Shown: positions 34,818-44,650, numbered from the stretch's first letter. The stretch: DNA of 64,000 nt from Epilithonimonas arachidiradicis (GCF_003610695.1 NZ_RAQH01000009.1:141654-205653), one strand, 5' to 3'. The notes: generated by a model from the letters alone, not told the origin. Numbers and translations: made by a program.

Positions 34818-34845
34818 TAAAAACGCCAAGTAATCTTGGCGTTTC
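34818..34845 (-). terminator. terminator of ftsK
   Basis: Perfect stem AAACGCCAAG/CTTGGCGTTT with a four-base loop. On the minus strand the arm is followed by TTTTATTTTTATC, 11 bp beyond the ftsK stop. Confidence 0.85.
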
Positions 34846-34855
34846 TTTATCTAAA

Positions 34856-37336
34856 TTATCGTCCTTTCAACTCATCCAGCAATCGCTCCAGAGAATTAAG
34901 GTCAGAGATTAAAACTTCTCTCGCCTTTGCACCATTGAAGCCGCCAACAACGCCAGCTGCTTCCAATTGATCCATAATCCTTCCGGCTCTGTTGTAGCCT
35001 AATTTCAATTGTCTTTGCAACATAGAAGTCGAACCTTGCTGTGTAGAAACCACGATTCTTGCACCTTCTTCAAACAAAGCATCTTTCTCGTTCGGGTCAA
35101 AAGCGCCAACTGTTGAACTGCCTTCTTCTCCGGAATATTCTGGAAGAAGATAAGCATCAGAATAACCCTTTTGTTCCCCGACGAATTCTGCAATTCTCTC
35201 AACTTCCGGCGTATCGACAAATGCACACTGCAAACGAGTCAAATCATTACCGTTAAAATAAAGCATATCTCCTTTTCCAACCAACTGCTCGGCACCAGGC
35301 GAATCCAAAATCGTCTTGGAATCCACTCCGGAAATTACACGGAAAGCAACCCTTGCTGGGAAATTCGCTTTGATCATACCAGTGATTACGTTTACAGACG
35401 GTCTTTGAGTTGCAACAATTAAGTGAATTCCAATCGCTCTCGCTAACTGTGCTAATCTTGCAATCGGATGTTCTACTTCTTTCCCAGCAGTCATAATCAA
35501 ATCTGCAAATTCGTCCACAACCAGAACGATATAAGGCAGGTATCTGTGACCATTTTCAGGATTCAGTTTTCTTTGAGCAAATTTCGCATTGTACTCTTTG
35601 ATGTTTTTACAGAACGCATTTTTCAGCAATTCGTAACGGTCATCCATCTCGATACAAAGTGAATTCAGAGTATTAATAACTTTCGCATTGTCTGTGATAA
35701 TCGCATCTTCTGTATCAGGTAATTTTGCTAAATAATGTCTTTCAATTTTTGAATAAAGTGATAATTCCACCTTTTTCGGGTCAACCATCACAAACTTCAA
35801 TTCGCTTGGGTGTTTTTTATAAATCAATGAAGTCAGAATTGCATTGATACCAACAGATTTTCCTTGGCCTGTTGCTCCAGCCATCAAAAGGTGAGGCATT
35901 TTCGCAAGGTCAGCAACGAACACTTCGTTGGAAATTGTTCGTCCAAAAACGATTGGCAAATCCATATCTGCTGATTGAAATTTCGGCGAAGCTACAACCG
36001 AACGCATCGAAACCATTGTTGGGTTTTTTCTTGGAACCTCGATTCCGATTGTTCCTTTTCCCGGCATTGGTGCGATGATCCTGATTCCAAGTGCGGAAAG
36101 ATTCAAAGCAATATCATCCTGTAATTTTTTAATTGCTGCAACACGGATCCCAGCTTCCGGTACAATTTCGTAAAGTGTAACCGTTGGACCAATTGTCGCT
36201 TTAATTTCAGAAATTCCAACGTTAAAGGTTTTCAATAAGCCAACAATTCGGTTCTTATTTTCTTCGAGTTCGTCTTTATTAATGGTGATTTCCTCGTTTC
36301 CGTAATCTTTCAGTAATTCTATAGATGGCATTTGGAATTTTGCCAAATCCAATTTGTGGTCATACAGTCCATGTTTGCTAACCAGATCTTCTGATCTTTG
36401 CTGTTCGTTCGAAACTGGAAAATCTTCATCTTTTTTGATTTCTACATTGAAGGAGAAATCATCTTCTGTTTTTGCAACCGGAGTCTCCACAACTGATTTT
36501 TGAGACGGAGTTGGGGTAGAAGATAATATGATTGGTTCAGGAACAGATTCTTTTATCGGCTCTATGATTTCTTCTCTGAAAGATGTCTGATTTGGTGTTT
36601 TAATTGGCTCAAAATCCTGAGTGACTTTGATATTGCTAAAATCATTGTCAGTTTTAACTGGATTTGATTTAGAAGAAATATTTTCAGGAACAATTTCTTT
36701 TTCCAGCTCTTCATCCGCTTCAAATTCATCGTCAGAATCAGGCATCAGACTTTTCAGTTTCCCGAAAGTATTATCATTAATGTCATTCAGTTTATTTTTG
36801 ATAGAACTTGGTCTTAGATTAAATTCCAAAACAAAATAGAGGGCAAAACTTACCAAAAGAACCATCCAAAGTCCAACAGAACCGATATAGGATTTAAGAT
36901 AATCCATAATCTGATAACCGTAAACACCACCGAGAACGCCTTCGCCATTGGTTACGGCACCAAAGAAAATCGGAGTCCAGCAAATGAAAAATAAACTGTG
37001 AGAAATGGTCTTCCAGGGCTTGAAATAATTCTTCTTGAAAACCAAAGTTCCAAAAACAAAACATAAAAATGCCACTACAAAAGCTGCTACACCTATGCTT
37101 TCAAAAATGAAAAGATTGCCCAGCCAATCTCCGATTTTCCCAAAAATATTGGAAGATTGCACCGTTTTGTCGGCCATCGTTCCGGCCTGGCTCTGGTCAG
37201 ATTTCCAGTTCATCAGATAAGAGGCAAAAGAAAGTGTCAAAACGATAGATAAAATTATCAGGGTAACCCCCGAAATAATTCTCGGTTTCGATATGATTTT
37301 ACTTGTATTGGAGGGCGTATTTTGTTCTTTGTTCAT
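34856..37336 (-). CDS. ftsK: DNA translocase FtsK/SpoIIIE
   Basis: The 826-residue protein pumps DNA at the division septum and helps resolve chromosome dimers. Four to five membrane helices lie in residues 20-180. A Pro/Glu/Lys-rich linker (about 190-330) follows. The motor has Walker A GATGQGKSVG, Walker B IVLVVDEFADLI and RLARAIGIHLIVATQRPSV. The C-terminal winged-helix gamma domain (about 760-826) reads the KOPS-like sequences. ATG 37336 is preferred over TTG 37342. A -7 box is at 37366-37359. It is a single gene with its own terminator. Confidence 0.96.
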   Translation of the reverse strand: MNKEQNTPSNTSKIISKPRIISGVTLIILSIVLTLSFASYLMNWKSDQSQAGTMADKTVQSSNIFGKIGDWLGNLFIFESIGVAAFVVAFLCFVFGTLVFKKNYFKPWKTISHSLFFICWTPIFFGAVTNGEGVLGGVYGYQIMDYLKSYIGSVGLWMVLLVSFALYFVLEFNLRPSSIKNKLNDINDNTFGKLKSLMPDSDDEFEADEELEKEIVPENISSKSNPVKTDNDFSNIKVTQDFEPIKTPNQTSFREEIIEPIKESVPEPIILSSTPTPSQKSVVETPVAKTEDDFSFNVEIKKDEDFPVSNEQQRSEDLVSKHGLYDHKLDLAKFQMPSIELLKDYGNEEITINKDELEENKNRIVGLLKTFNVGISEIKATIGPTVTLYEIVPEAGIRVAAIKKLQDDIALNLSALGIRIIAPMPGKGTIGIEVPRKNPTMVSMRSVVASPKFQSADMDLPIVFGRTISNEVFVADLAKMPHLLMAGATGQGKSVGINAILTSLIYKKHPSELKFVMVDPKKVELSLYSKIERHYLAKLPDTEDAIITDNAKVINTLNSLCIEMDDRYELLKNAFCKNIKEYNAKFAQRKLNPENGHRYLPYIVLVVDEFADLIMTAGKEVEHPIARLAQLARAIGIHLIVATQRPSVNVITGMIKANFPARVAFRVISGVDSKTILDSPGAEQLVGKGDMLYFNGNDLTRLQCAFVDTPEVERIAEFVGEQKGYSDAYLLPEYSGEEGSSTVGAFDPNEKDALFEEGARIVVSTQQGSTSMLQRQLKLGYNRAGRIMDQLEAAGVVGGFNGAKAREVLISDLNSLERLLDELKGR

Positions 37337-37358
37337 TTTCAAAAATCGTCAATAGATG

Positions 37359-37366
37359 CAAATTTA
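37359..37366 (-). promoter_or_regulatory. -7 box of the ftsK promoter
   Basis: Minus-strand TAAATTTG matches TAnnTTTG and lies about 23 bp before ATG 37336. Confidence 0.5.
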
Positions 37367-37505
37367 ATGTTTTTTCTGACCGTTAAAAATTAAAATAAAA
37401 AAAGATTACCGGATGTGACGAAATCAGGTTAAAAACCAAAATGTTGGATAATCTGAAAAATATCATAAATCGAGGTTTTAATTAGTCCAATCAAATTAAC
37501 ATTCT

Positions 37506-37513
37506 TATTTTTG
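37506..37513 (+). promoter_or_regulatory. -7 box of the cytochrome c biogenesis gene
   Basis: TATTTTTG matches TAnnTTTG. It leaves a leader of about 100 nt before ATG 37617. Confidence 0.5.
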
Positions 37514-37616
37514 CGAATCATAACTTTCAGAATGAAATCGTCGCTAAATGTGGTAGTAAGAAGCAGATTTTGCCGGACGATTGCATATGACAAACAAAAA
37601 CAGTAGATATCTACAT

Positions 37617-40600
37617 ATGAAAAAGATTCAGGATATTCTTATTTCTACGCGGACGATGGCGGTTCTGTTGCTGGTTTTCGCAATTTCTATGGCGGTTGCC
37701 ACTTTTATCGAAAATGATTACGGAACACCTACTGCAAAAGCATTGATTTATGAGGCCAAATGGTTTGAGGCTGTGATGTTTTTGTTGATTCTTAACTTCA
37801 TTGGAAACATCGGACGATACAGGCTTTACAAAAAAGAAAAGTGGCCGATCTTGGTTTTCCACTTGGCATTTGTCCTGATTTTTATTGGAGGCGCAATTAC
37901 GCGTTACATTAGTTTTGAAGGAACAATGCACATCCGGGAAGGCGAAACCTCTAACGAAATCGTAACCGACAAGCATTTCTTCAAAATTAAAATCGAAGAA
38001 AAAGGAGAACAGCAGAATTATCACGATGTTCCTTATCTGATGTCGCCGCTTCATCACGATTTCCAAGCGACTTATGATTTCCTTGGAAAAGAAAAAATTG
38101 TTATTAAAACTCTGGATTATATTCAAAGAAAGAAAGATAGTTTGGTTGCGGGAAATGAGAAAGAATTCTTGCATTTGGTTTCTACCAGCGATATGGGAGG
38201 TCGTCAGAATATCTATTTGGCAGAAGGGGAAGTTCAGAATATCAACGGAACTTTGGTCAGTTATAACAGAACTGCGATTGACGGTGCCGTAGAATTCCAA
38301 AAAAAGGACGGACAACTTTATATCAAAACTCCGACTGATGCTGCTTATATGACAATGGCAACGCAGGCAACCGGAACGACGAAGAAAAATGAGTTCCAGC
38401 CTTTGGTTTTGAGAAGTCTTTATACAATTGACCAACTCAAACTGGTAATTCCGGAAGGTACTAAGACAGGAAAATTGGTAGCTTACGAAGGCGATAAACA
38501 AAAAGATAAAGATGTTCCGGATATGCTGAAAGTAGAAGTTGCCGGACCAAAAACAAAGCAAATTGTTAACCTTGTAGTGGAAAAAGGAAATCCAAATAAT
38601 TATAAACAGATACATCTGGATGGTCTCGATATCATGTTGGGTTTCGGACCAAAGATTTACTTCACGCAGCCTTTCGCCCTTAAATTGGAAAAATTTGTGA
38701 TGGAAACTTACCCGGGAAGTTCTTCACCGTCAGCTTATGAATCCCACGTTAAAATCGTGGATGAAGGGAAGGAAACGCCTTACAATATCTATATGAACCA
38801 CGTTCTTAATTATAAAGGTTATAGATTCTTCCAGGCAAGTTTTGACCCGGACAGAAAAGGAACAGTTCTTTCTGTAAACCATGATTTTTGGGGAACTCTG
38901 ATCAGTTATATCGGTTATGCATTTTTGTTTTTAGGAATGTTTGTAACGATGTTCTGGAAAGGCTCTCGTTTCTGGAGCCTGAACCAAATGCTGAAAACCA
39001 TCAGCAAGAAAAAAGCAGCGGCTGTTGTTTTACTTTTATTAAGTTTCGGACTTAATGCTCAGGAAATCGATATGCACGGCAAAGACGGCAGTCACGACGG
39101 TCATGCTCATTCCGAAGCTGCTGCGCCAACATCGCCGAACAAGAATCCTGCGGTGATAGATGCTGATGAAATGGTGAAGAATATTACCATCAGCAAAGAG
39201 CACGCAGACAAGTTTGCTTATCTTTTGGTCCAGAATTATGAAGGTCGTATCGTTCCTGCTAATACACAGGCTCTCGATATTTTACATAAATTAACGTCCC
39301 GTTCCAAGTTTCAGGATTTGGATGCCAATCAATGGTTTTTAGCGGCTACAATTGACCCGATGTTCTGGGCGCAAGTGAACATCATCAAAATCGAAACTGC
39401 CGGTAAAGTAGGAAAGGATTTGAAAGCTAAAACAAAAGCGACGGATGAAGGTTTTACAAGTTTGATCAAATTATTCCCAGCCGATAAAAACGGTAATCTT
39501 CATTTCGTTTTGGAGGATGATTATAATGAAGCATTCAGAAAAAAAGCTTCTGAAAGAACAAGATATGATGAAGCGGTTATCAAATTAAATGATAAGGTAC
39601 AAGTTTTAAACGGTATAATGTCTTACCAATACTTCCGAACGGTTCCTGTCAAAAACGACCCGAATCATACGTGGAACTCTGTGATGACACCAACTTTTGA
39701 AGCAGACGAAAATGCACAGGCGGTTTTAGGACCCTATTTGTCAAGTGTTCTAATGGCAACACAAGGCGGAAGCTGGGCAAAAGCAGATGCAGAACTGAAG
39801 AAAGTAGAGGAGTATCAGCAGAAATGGGGCAAAAATGTAGTGCCTTCTGAAACCAAAGTTAAGCTGGAAGTGCTGATGAATACATTGGATATCAACTTCA
39901 AATTGTTGATTTTCTATACAATCATTGGAGGTTTGCTTCTGATTTTAGGTTTTGTAGAATTATTTAAACCAGGTAAAATTCTTCATAATATTGTAAAAGG
40001 AATAATTTATATTGGCGCGATTGGTTATATTTTCCATTTTTTAGGTTTGGTAGGAAGATGGTACATCTCTGGTCACGCACCTTGGAGTAATGGTTACGAA
40101 GCAATTATTTTCATCTCTTGGGTAGGGATTTCGGCGGGATATGCATTGTATAGAAACTCCAATACTTTGATTCCTGCAGCAGGATTCTTGGTTGCAGTCA
40201 TTATGATGGGATTTGCGCACGGAGGTTCCGCATTAGATCCACAAATTACCCCACTAGTTCCGGTTCTTAAATCTTACTGGTTAGTAGTTCACGTAGCAAT
40301 CATCACTTCGAGTTATGGATTCTTCTCCTTATCAATGCTGATCGCAATGATTTCTTTGATTTTCTATGTGATTGCCAACAAAGGCACTTTCAAAAAACAT
40401 AATGATACGACGCTTAAAGAATTAGCTATCGTAAGCGAAATGTCTCTAAACATAGGATTATTAGCATTAACCATTGGAAACTTCTTAGGCGGAATTTGGG
40501 CTAACGAATCCTGGGGACGTTATTGGAGCTGGGACCCGAAAGAAACCTGGGCTTTCATCTCGATTATGGTTTATGCTTTTGTAATCCACATGAGGTTGGT

Positions 40601-40850
40601 TCCTGGTTTAAGAGGTAGATATACTTTCCACGTGGTGACAATGTTTGCATTTTGCTCAATGGTAATGACTTATTTCGGCGTGAATTATTACCTGTCAGGA
40701 TTGCATTCTTACGCCAAAGGCGATCCAATTCCTCTGCCGCTTTGGGTTTACATCAGCTTGGGTTATATGCTCACATTGTCGGTAGCCGCTTGGTTTAAGT
40801 ATAAAAAGCTCAATGAAAAGCAAGAAAAAAGAACACAGGTAGAACCTTAA
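37617..40850 (+). CDS. fused CcsB-CcsA (system II) cytochrome c synthetase
   Basis: This 1077-residue protein joins a ResB/CcsB-like N-terminal half (four helices around a large periplasmic domain, about residues 1-460) to a middle segment and a CcsA-like C-terminal half (about 750-1077). The latter holds the haem-handling tryptophan-rich motif WGRYWSWDPKETWAF and histidines in its flanks (such as IHMRLVPGL). It would move haem out and ligate it to apocytochrome c. The His-rich segment MHGKDGSHDGHAHSEA in the middle is unusual and follows a signal-like hydrophobic stretch. Several starts exist (TTG 37581, ATG 37587, ATG 37617); 37617 fits the family. Confidence 0.93.
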   Translation: MKKIQDILISTRTMAVLLLVFAISMAVATFIENDYGTPTAKALIYEAKWFEAVMFLLILNFIGNIGRYRLYKKEKWPILVFHLAFVLIFIGGAITRYISFEGTMHIREGETSNEIVTDKHFFKIKIEEKGEQQNYHDVPYLMSPLHHDFQATYDFLGKEKIVIKTLDYIQRKKDSLVAGNEKEFLHLVSTSDMGGRQNIYLAEGEVQNINGTLVSYNRTAIDGAVEFQKKDGQLYIKTPTDAAYMTMATQATGTTKKNEFQPLVLRSLYTIDQLKLVIPEGTKTGKLVAYEGDKQKDKDVPDMLKVEVAGPKTKQIVNLVVEKGNPNNYKQIHLDGLDIMLGFGPKIYFTQPFALKLEKFVMETYPGSSSPSAYESHVKIVDEGKETPYNIYMNHVLNYKGYRFFQASFDPDRKGTVLSVNHDFWGTLISYIGYAFLFLGMFVTMFWKGSRFWSLNQMLKTISKKKAAAVVLLLLSFGLNAQEIDMHGKDGSHDGHAHSEAAAPTSPNKNPAVIDADEMVKNITISKEHADKFAYLLVQNYEGRIVPANTQALDILHKLTSRSKFQDLDANQWFLAATIDPMFWAQVNIIKIETAGKVGKDLKAKTKATDEGFTSLIKLFPADKNGNLHFVLEDDYNEAFRKKASERTRYDEAVIKLNDKVQVLNGIMSYQYFRTVPVKNDPNHTWNSVMTPTFEADENAQAVLGPYLSSVLMATQGGSWAKADAELKKVEEYQQKWGKNVVPSETKVKLEVLMNTLDINFKLLIFYTIIGGLLLILGFVELFKPGKILHNIVKGIIYIGAIGYIFHFLGLVGRWYISGHAPWSNGYEAIIFISWVGISAGYALYRNSNTLIPAAGFLVAVIMMGFAHGGSALDPQITPLVPVLKSYWLVVHVAIITSSYGFFSLSMLIAMISLIFYVIANKGTFKKHNDTTLKELAIVSEMSLNIGLLALTIGNFLGGIWANESWGRYWSWDPKETWAFISIMVYAFVIHMRLVPGLRGRYTFHVVTMFAFCSMVMTYFGVNYYLSGLHSYAKGDPIPLPLWVYISLGYMLTLSVAAWFKYKKLNEKQEKRTQVEP

Positions 40851-40869
40851 AGCTTTGCATAAATTAATT

Positions 40870-40900
40870 AACCGGACTTTGAACAAGTTCGGTTTTTTTA
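40870..40900 (+). terminator. terminator after the CcsBA gene
   Basis: Stem AACCGGACTT/AAGTTCGGTT (one G-U pair) with a five-base loop and TTTTTTT, 20 bp past the stop. Confidence 0.8.
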
Positions 40901-40960
40901 TTTTTTTTATTAAAATAAATTGTACATTTATGATATCAAATTAATATCAAATTAAATATT

Positions 40961-41830
40961 ATGGAAAAAATTGTAAAACCTTTGTCAGGCTATTTAGCAT
41001 TAGTAATTAGCCTTGTTCTTTTTGGATTAAGTATTTTTCTTTTTATAAACGGTGCGAGTAATAGTAATCCCGCTTTTATGTTTTTTGCGGCTATTTCTTT
41101 TTTAGCTTTTATCTTTTTTTTGAAAGGCTTAATGATTATTCAGCCAAACCATTCCAGAGTGCTTAGCTTTTTTGGGAAATACGTTGGAACTGTAAAGGCT
41201 AATGGCTTATTTTTCATTAATCCATTGTATTCAACGCAAAGAATGAGTCTTCGTTCAGAAAACCTTCAGGGCCAGACTTTGAAAGTGAATGACAAAATGG
41301 GTAATCCGATAGAAATCGGAGCTGTTATCGTTTGGAAAGTAGGCGATACTTATAAAGCTGCTTTTGATGTAGAGCGTTATATGGAATATGTGAGAATCCA
41401 AAGCGAGGCAGCTGTTCGACATTTGGCGGTAAGTTTTCCTTATGATAACTTGGAAGACGAAAATGCAGAAATAACGCTTCGTGATGGTGGTGATAATGTT
41501 AATCATATCCTTGAAAAAGAATTGACAGACCGACTTTCAACAGCGGGAATTATTGTTCAGGAAGCTAGAATCAGTCATTTGGCTTATGCATCGGAAATTG
41601 CTGGAGCAATGTTGCAAAGACAGCAGGCAACGGCGATTGTGGCTGCTAGAGCAAAAATTGTTGAAGGTGCTGTTGGAATGGTTGATATGGCACTGAAAAA
41701 ACTGTCTGCAGAAAATATTGTTGAACTGGATGACGAGAGAAAAGCGGCAATGGTAAGTAATCTAATGGTAGTTTTATGTGGCGAAAAAGCAGCTCAACCA
41801 ATCCTGAATGCAGGAACACTTTATAATTAA
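40961..41830 (+). CDS. SPFH/Band 7 (slipin-like) membrane protein
   Basis: The 289-residue protein has two N-terminal hydrophobic segments (about 12-34 and 41-60) and an SPFH domain from about residue 65 ([21 protein letters not shown]). The coiled C-terminal part has [21 protein letters not shown] and the Ala-rich ILRQQ-type stretch. It probably oligomerises in a membrane microdomain. A tiny ribbon-helix-helix gene starts 18 bp downstream and likely shares the transcript. A second, separate SPFH gene is at 44844. Confidence 0.88.
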   Translation: MEKIVKPLSGYLALVISLVLFGLSIFLFINGASNSNPAFMFFAAISFLAFIFFLKGLMIIQPNHSRVLSFFGKYVGTVKANGLFFINPLYSTQRMSLRSENLQGQTLKVNDKMGNPIEIGAVIVWKVGDTYKAAFDVERYMEYVRIQSEAAVRHLAVSFPYDNLEDENAEITLRDGGDNVNHILEKELTDRLSTAGIIVQEARISHLAYASEIAGAMLQRQQATAIVAARAKIVEGAVGMVDMALKKLSAENIVELDDERKAAMVSNLMVVLCGEKAAQPILNAGTLYN

Positions 41831-41847
41831 TCCAAAATCAAGTATTG

Positions 41848-42024
41848 ATGAAGAAGAGTTTTGTTTTAAGATTGGATGATGAGATGTATAAATTGTTGGA
41901 AAAATGGGCGGCTGATGAATTCCGGAGTGTGAATGGGCAATTGGAATACATCATCAATCAGAGTCTGATTAATTCAGGAAGAAAAAAAAATAAAACGGAT
42001 AACCAATCAACAGATAAAAAATAA
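41848..42024 (+). CDS. small Arc/ribbon-helix-helix-like DNA-binding protein
   Basis: This 58-residue reading frame starts with ATG 17 bp after the SPFH stop and ends at TAA 42022-42024. The first 45 residues have a ribbon-helix-helix look: a beta strand KSFVLRLDDEMYKLLEKW, a helix, then NGQLEYIINQSLINSG. A basic, Asn/Lys/Asp-rich tail ends the protein. The SPFH plus Arc-like pair is known to recur across bacteria. The gene is easy to miss because of its length. A terminator begins at its stop codon. Confidence 0.8.
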   Translation: MKKSFVLRLDDEMYKLLEKWAADEFRSVNGQLEYIINQSLINSGRKKNKTDNQSTDKK

Positions 42025-42050
42025 GCAGTCAATTTTGACTGCTTTTTATT
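42024..42050 (+). terminator. terminator of the SPFH/RHH pair
   Basis: Perfect stem AGCAGTCA/TGACTGCT (42024-42031, 42036-42043) with a four-base loop and TTTTA. It begins at the stop codon of the small gene and touches the end of the convergent phosphatase gene. Confidence 0.8.
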
Positions 42051-42906
42051 TTAAAAACTTCTGGATGTAAATCTCTCTTTGACTTTCTGAAATTCCTAAA
42101 ATCTGATGAATGTAATTATCCATCGAACCATATTTTTTATTGATTTCTTCGAAAGCAGATTGCAGATAATTTCGTTCTATCCAACTCGTTTTTTCAACCA
42201 CACCAATGTCCAGTTTTGGATAAACGAAATGAAATGTATTGGCGAGATTTAATCTTTTCTGAATAATCTTTTCTCTAAGATTATTAGATTGTAGATATTC
42301 TTCAAAAATAACAGAATCATCAAACTTTAAAATTTTTAAAATCAAAGCTGTAATCATCCCAGTTCTGTCTTTTCCTGCTGTACAATGATAGAGTATAGGT
42401 TGCTCAGAATCTAAAATTTCTGTAATGATTTGCCTAATAACTTCCGGATTTTCAGAAACATAATCGGTATAGAATTTTATCATTCTTTTATCCGCATCAT
42501 TCTTGGTGATTTTTCCTTTCAAAGCCAATTGTTTCGCATTGCTCATCTCATCATTCTTATCCTCGAAAGCAGAATATATTTTATAATTGATATCCTTAGG
42601 AAGTTGGTCTGGTTCTTTATTAATTTCCTGCTGCGTTCTCAAATCAATGACTTTACCGATTTTCATTTTATCTAATTTATCAAAAGAAGATTTTCTAAGT
42701 TGATGGAGATTGCCGCTTCGGTAGATTAAACTGTCTTTAAGAATTTTTCCTTCAGAATTTTTAATTCCACCCAGATATCTCAGATTATTAACTTTCTTTA
42801 TCTCGATGTGATTTTGATTAGAATAGGCTGAAAACTCAGTTTTGGAGGAAGTGTAAGTTTTGCAGGAAATAAAAAATAGGAAAACTAAGTAATAGAAATA
42901 TCTCAT
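42046..42906 (-). CDS. tyrosine-protein-phosphatase-like lipoprotein
   Basis: A lipoprotein signal (MRYFYYLVFLFFISC) places the acylated Cys at residue 15. The phosphatase signature is HCTAGKDRTGM near residue 174, with catalytic Cys and Arg in the CxxxxxR loop. Preceding segments (IYRSGNLHQL, IGKVIDLRTQQE) match the tyrosine/serine phosphatase family Y_phosphatase3. It would act on phosphoprotein or phosphate ester substrates in the envelope. The gene lies next to a T9SS glycoamidase gene (94-bp gap) that has its own terminator. Confidence 0.87.
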   Translation of the reverse strand: MRYFYYLVFLFFISCKTYTSSKTEFSAYSNQNHIEIKKVNNLRYLGGIKNSEGKILKDSLIYRSGNLHQLRKSSFDKLDKMKIGKVIDLRTQQEINKEPDQLPKDINYKIYSAFEDKNDEMSNAKQLALKGKITKNDADKRMIKFYTDYVSENPEVIRQIITEILDSEQPILYHCTAGKDRTGMITALILKILKFDDSVIFEEYLQSNNLREKIIQKRLNLANTFHFVYPKLDIGVVEKTSWIERNYLQSAFEEINKKYGSMDNYIHQILGISESQREIYIQKFLK

Positions 42907-42945
42907 AACTCCGAAACGTTTTTTTATAAAGCTTATTTTCTGTCA

Positions 42946-42980
42946 ACAAAAAATTCCTGCCTATTTTCTAAGCAGGAATT
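42946..42980 (-). terminator. terminator of the PNGase F-like gene
   Basis: AATTCCTGC (42952-42960) pairs with GCAGGAATT (42972-42980). On the minus strand the stem is followed by TTTTTTG. Confidence 0.75.
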
Positions 42981-43000
42981 GTAATGTTTTAAAAATCATT

Positions 43001-44650
43001 TTATTGTTTAATCACTTTTTGAGTTTCTGATTTACCATCAGCAAAATCAATTTTTATCAGATAAACTCCCGACTGTAATTTGGAAAGATTAATTTTTGTA
43101 GAATTATCTTCTAACAAAATTTTACCATCTGCGTTATAAACAGAGACTTTGCTAACTTTTGCAGTTGAATTGATGTTAATGAAATCTTTCACAGGATTTG
43201 GATAGACTGAGGATTTTCTTATATTAATCTCATCGGTTCCCAATCTCACAATACTCGAATAAACAGGACCATACCAGACACTGCTTTTGTCATCTGTACA
43301 TTTTGATTTTACATAAGTTTCGTAAGTCCAGTTAAGATTGAGGTCGCTGCGAGAATCTTTTGGTTCGTTACTGATGTCACGATAAACTTCTCCTCCGGCA
43401 GCAGTAAAAATATTTCTTCTTCCCCAGAGTGTCTGCCATTGGTTAGAAGTTCCTGTCTCTTTCCAGGTAAGATCTACAGTTGTATTAAGTTGATTAGCGA
43501 TTTTCAAGTCATAAGGCGTAGAACAAATTACATCGCCATTTTTTTGATTTTGGATGTACATTGAGATTGGGAAATAACCTTGCTGTCCTGTAAAAACAGC
43601 AGTAGGAACATCTATTTTAATTGTATGAGTTCCGGCAGATAGATTTCCCAAGCTAATTTCACGATTCGGAATCACATCGCCAGGACACCAGTTGTTCCAG
43701 GAGATCCAACCTCTAAGTGTTTTTGCGCTTGTTCCATAGATTCCATTTCCTTGTGTATTATATTGTCTGTAATCCTCACAGTTTTTCCCACCTGGCATAT
43801 ATTGATTTACCAATTGATCATCTAGATAAACATAGTGTACTCTTTTTACATATTCTTCACCATTGGTATTAGAGCCGTGATTGGAAGTAATCAGATGCAA
43901 AGAAGCGTTGGGAACAGGCTGATCTAGCGTAAAAGTAACCAATCTTGTCGTTTGTCCCGGGACATCAGTAGCATTATAATTATTCAGGTTTTGACGATAA
44001 GATAATGGCAGAAGAAAGTTCTGTGTTGGAGTAGCCGTCCCACTAGTTACGAATTCCAGGTTACCACGGAAAACGTCTGTCCTGTCAGCACATCCGGCAA
44101 CCTGCGTATTGGCAGCTGCAGAATATCCATCCGCTCTAAATTCAATCCAAAAATCATAGATAGCTGATAAACTTGAGTCGTGCAGAATATTGGATATATT
44201 ATCAACCTGATAGCTATAAGGAACCTGAGTTGGGGAGACATTTTTATTCATAAAAGGTGTAATAAAACGTCCAATCTCTATACGCTTGATGTCAGCTTGA
44301 TTGAAGGTATAAGTTGTACTTCCTTTTGGAACCAAAACCAGGTTAACACCGGCAAGCCTGTCGTAGTTGTCACAAGCGGCGGTCAAAACAATATTCATTT
44401 TAACGCTGCTTCCTATGGATGCAATTTCAGTTTCAGTTAGTTTTCTGGAAATAATATCCTGCTCGTAGGCGTGCAAACGAATGGCTCCGGCAGGGATTTG
44501 GGAAAATGCTTCTGGCGGCATTGTCTGTCCTTCTCCCAAATAATGATACATACTGTAAAAAGGAACATCATTGAAAACCGAAACATTTTGAGCTCTGAAA
44601 AACGGCGCTATTGCAAGTCCGGCAAGAGCAAATAGTAGTTTTTTCTTCAT
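43001..44650 (-). CDS. PNGase F-like N-glycosidase exported by T9SS
   Basis: The 549-residue protein has a signal peptide (residues 1-20). Its two-lobe body resembles peptide-N-glycosidase F, the flavobacterial enzyme that removes N-glycans from asparagine. Residues 93-98, CDNYDR, match the PNGase F CDEWDR segment with the catalytic Asp, and 125-132, EIGRFITP, match its conserved EIGRFITP. Candidate equivalents of the second-lobe residues are HG 258-259, EE 265-266 and WCPG 321-324. Residues about 475-549 are a T9SS type A sorting domain (SSVYPNPVKDFININ, LQSGVYLIKIDF). The classical enzyme lacks such a domain in its mature form. Confidence 0.85.
   Translation of the reverse strand: MKKKLLFALAGLAIAPFFRAQNVSVFNDVPFYSMYHYLGEGQTMPPEAFSQIPAGAIRLHAYEQDIISRKLTETEIASIGSSVKMNIVLTAACDNYDRLAGVNLVLVPKGSTTYTFNQADIKRIEIGRFITPFMNKNVSPTQVPYSYQVDNISNILHDSSLSAIYDFWIEFRADGYSAAANTQVAGCADRTDVFRGNLEFVTSGTATPTQNFLLPLSYRQNLNNYNATDVPGQTTRLVTFTLDQPVPNASLHLITSNHGSNTNGEEYVKRVHYVYLDDQLVNQYMPGGKNCEDYRQYNTQGNGIYGTSAKTLRGWISWNNWCPGDVIPNREISLGNLSAGTHTIKIDVPTAVFTGQQGYFPISMYIQNQKNGDVICSTPYDLKIANQLNTTVDLTWKETGTSNQWQTLWGRRNIFTAAGGEVYRDISNEPKDSRSDLNLNWTYETYVKSKCTDDKSSVWYGPVYSSIVRLGTDEINIRKSSVYPNPVKDFININSTAKVSKVSVYNADGKILLEDNSTKINLSKLQSGVYLIKIDFADGKSETQKVIKQ

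Noticed and set aside
37611..38615. 334-codon open frame opposite the cytochrome c biogenesis gene
   Set aside because: It is the antisense of a well-supported gene, is rich in Phe, Ile, Asn and Ser without domain pattern, and has no promoter or neighbours.
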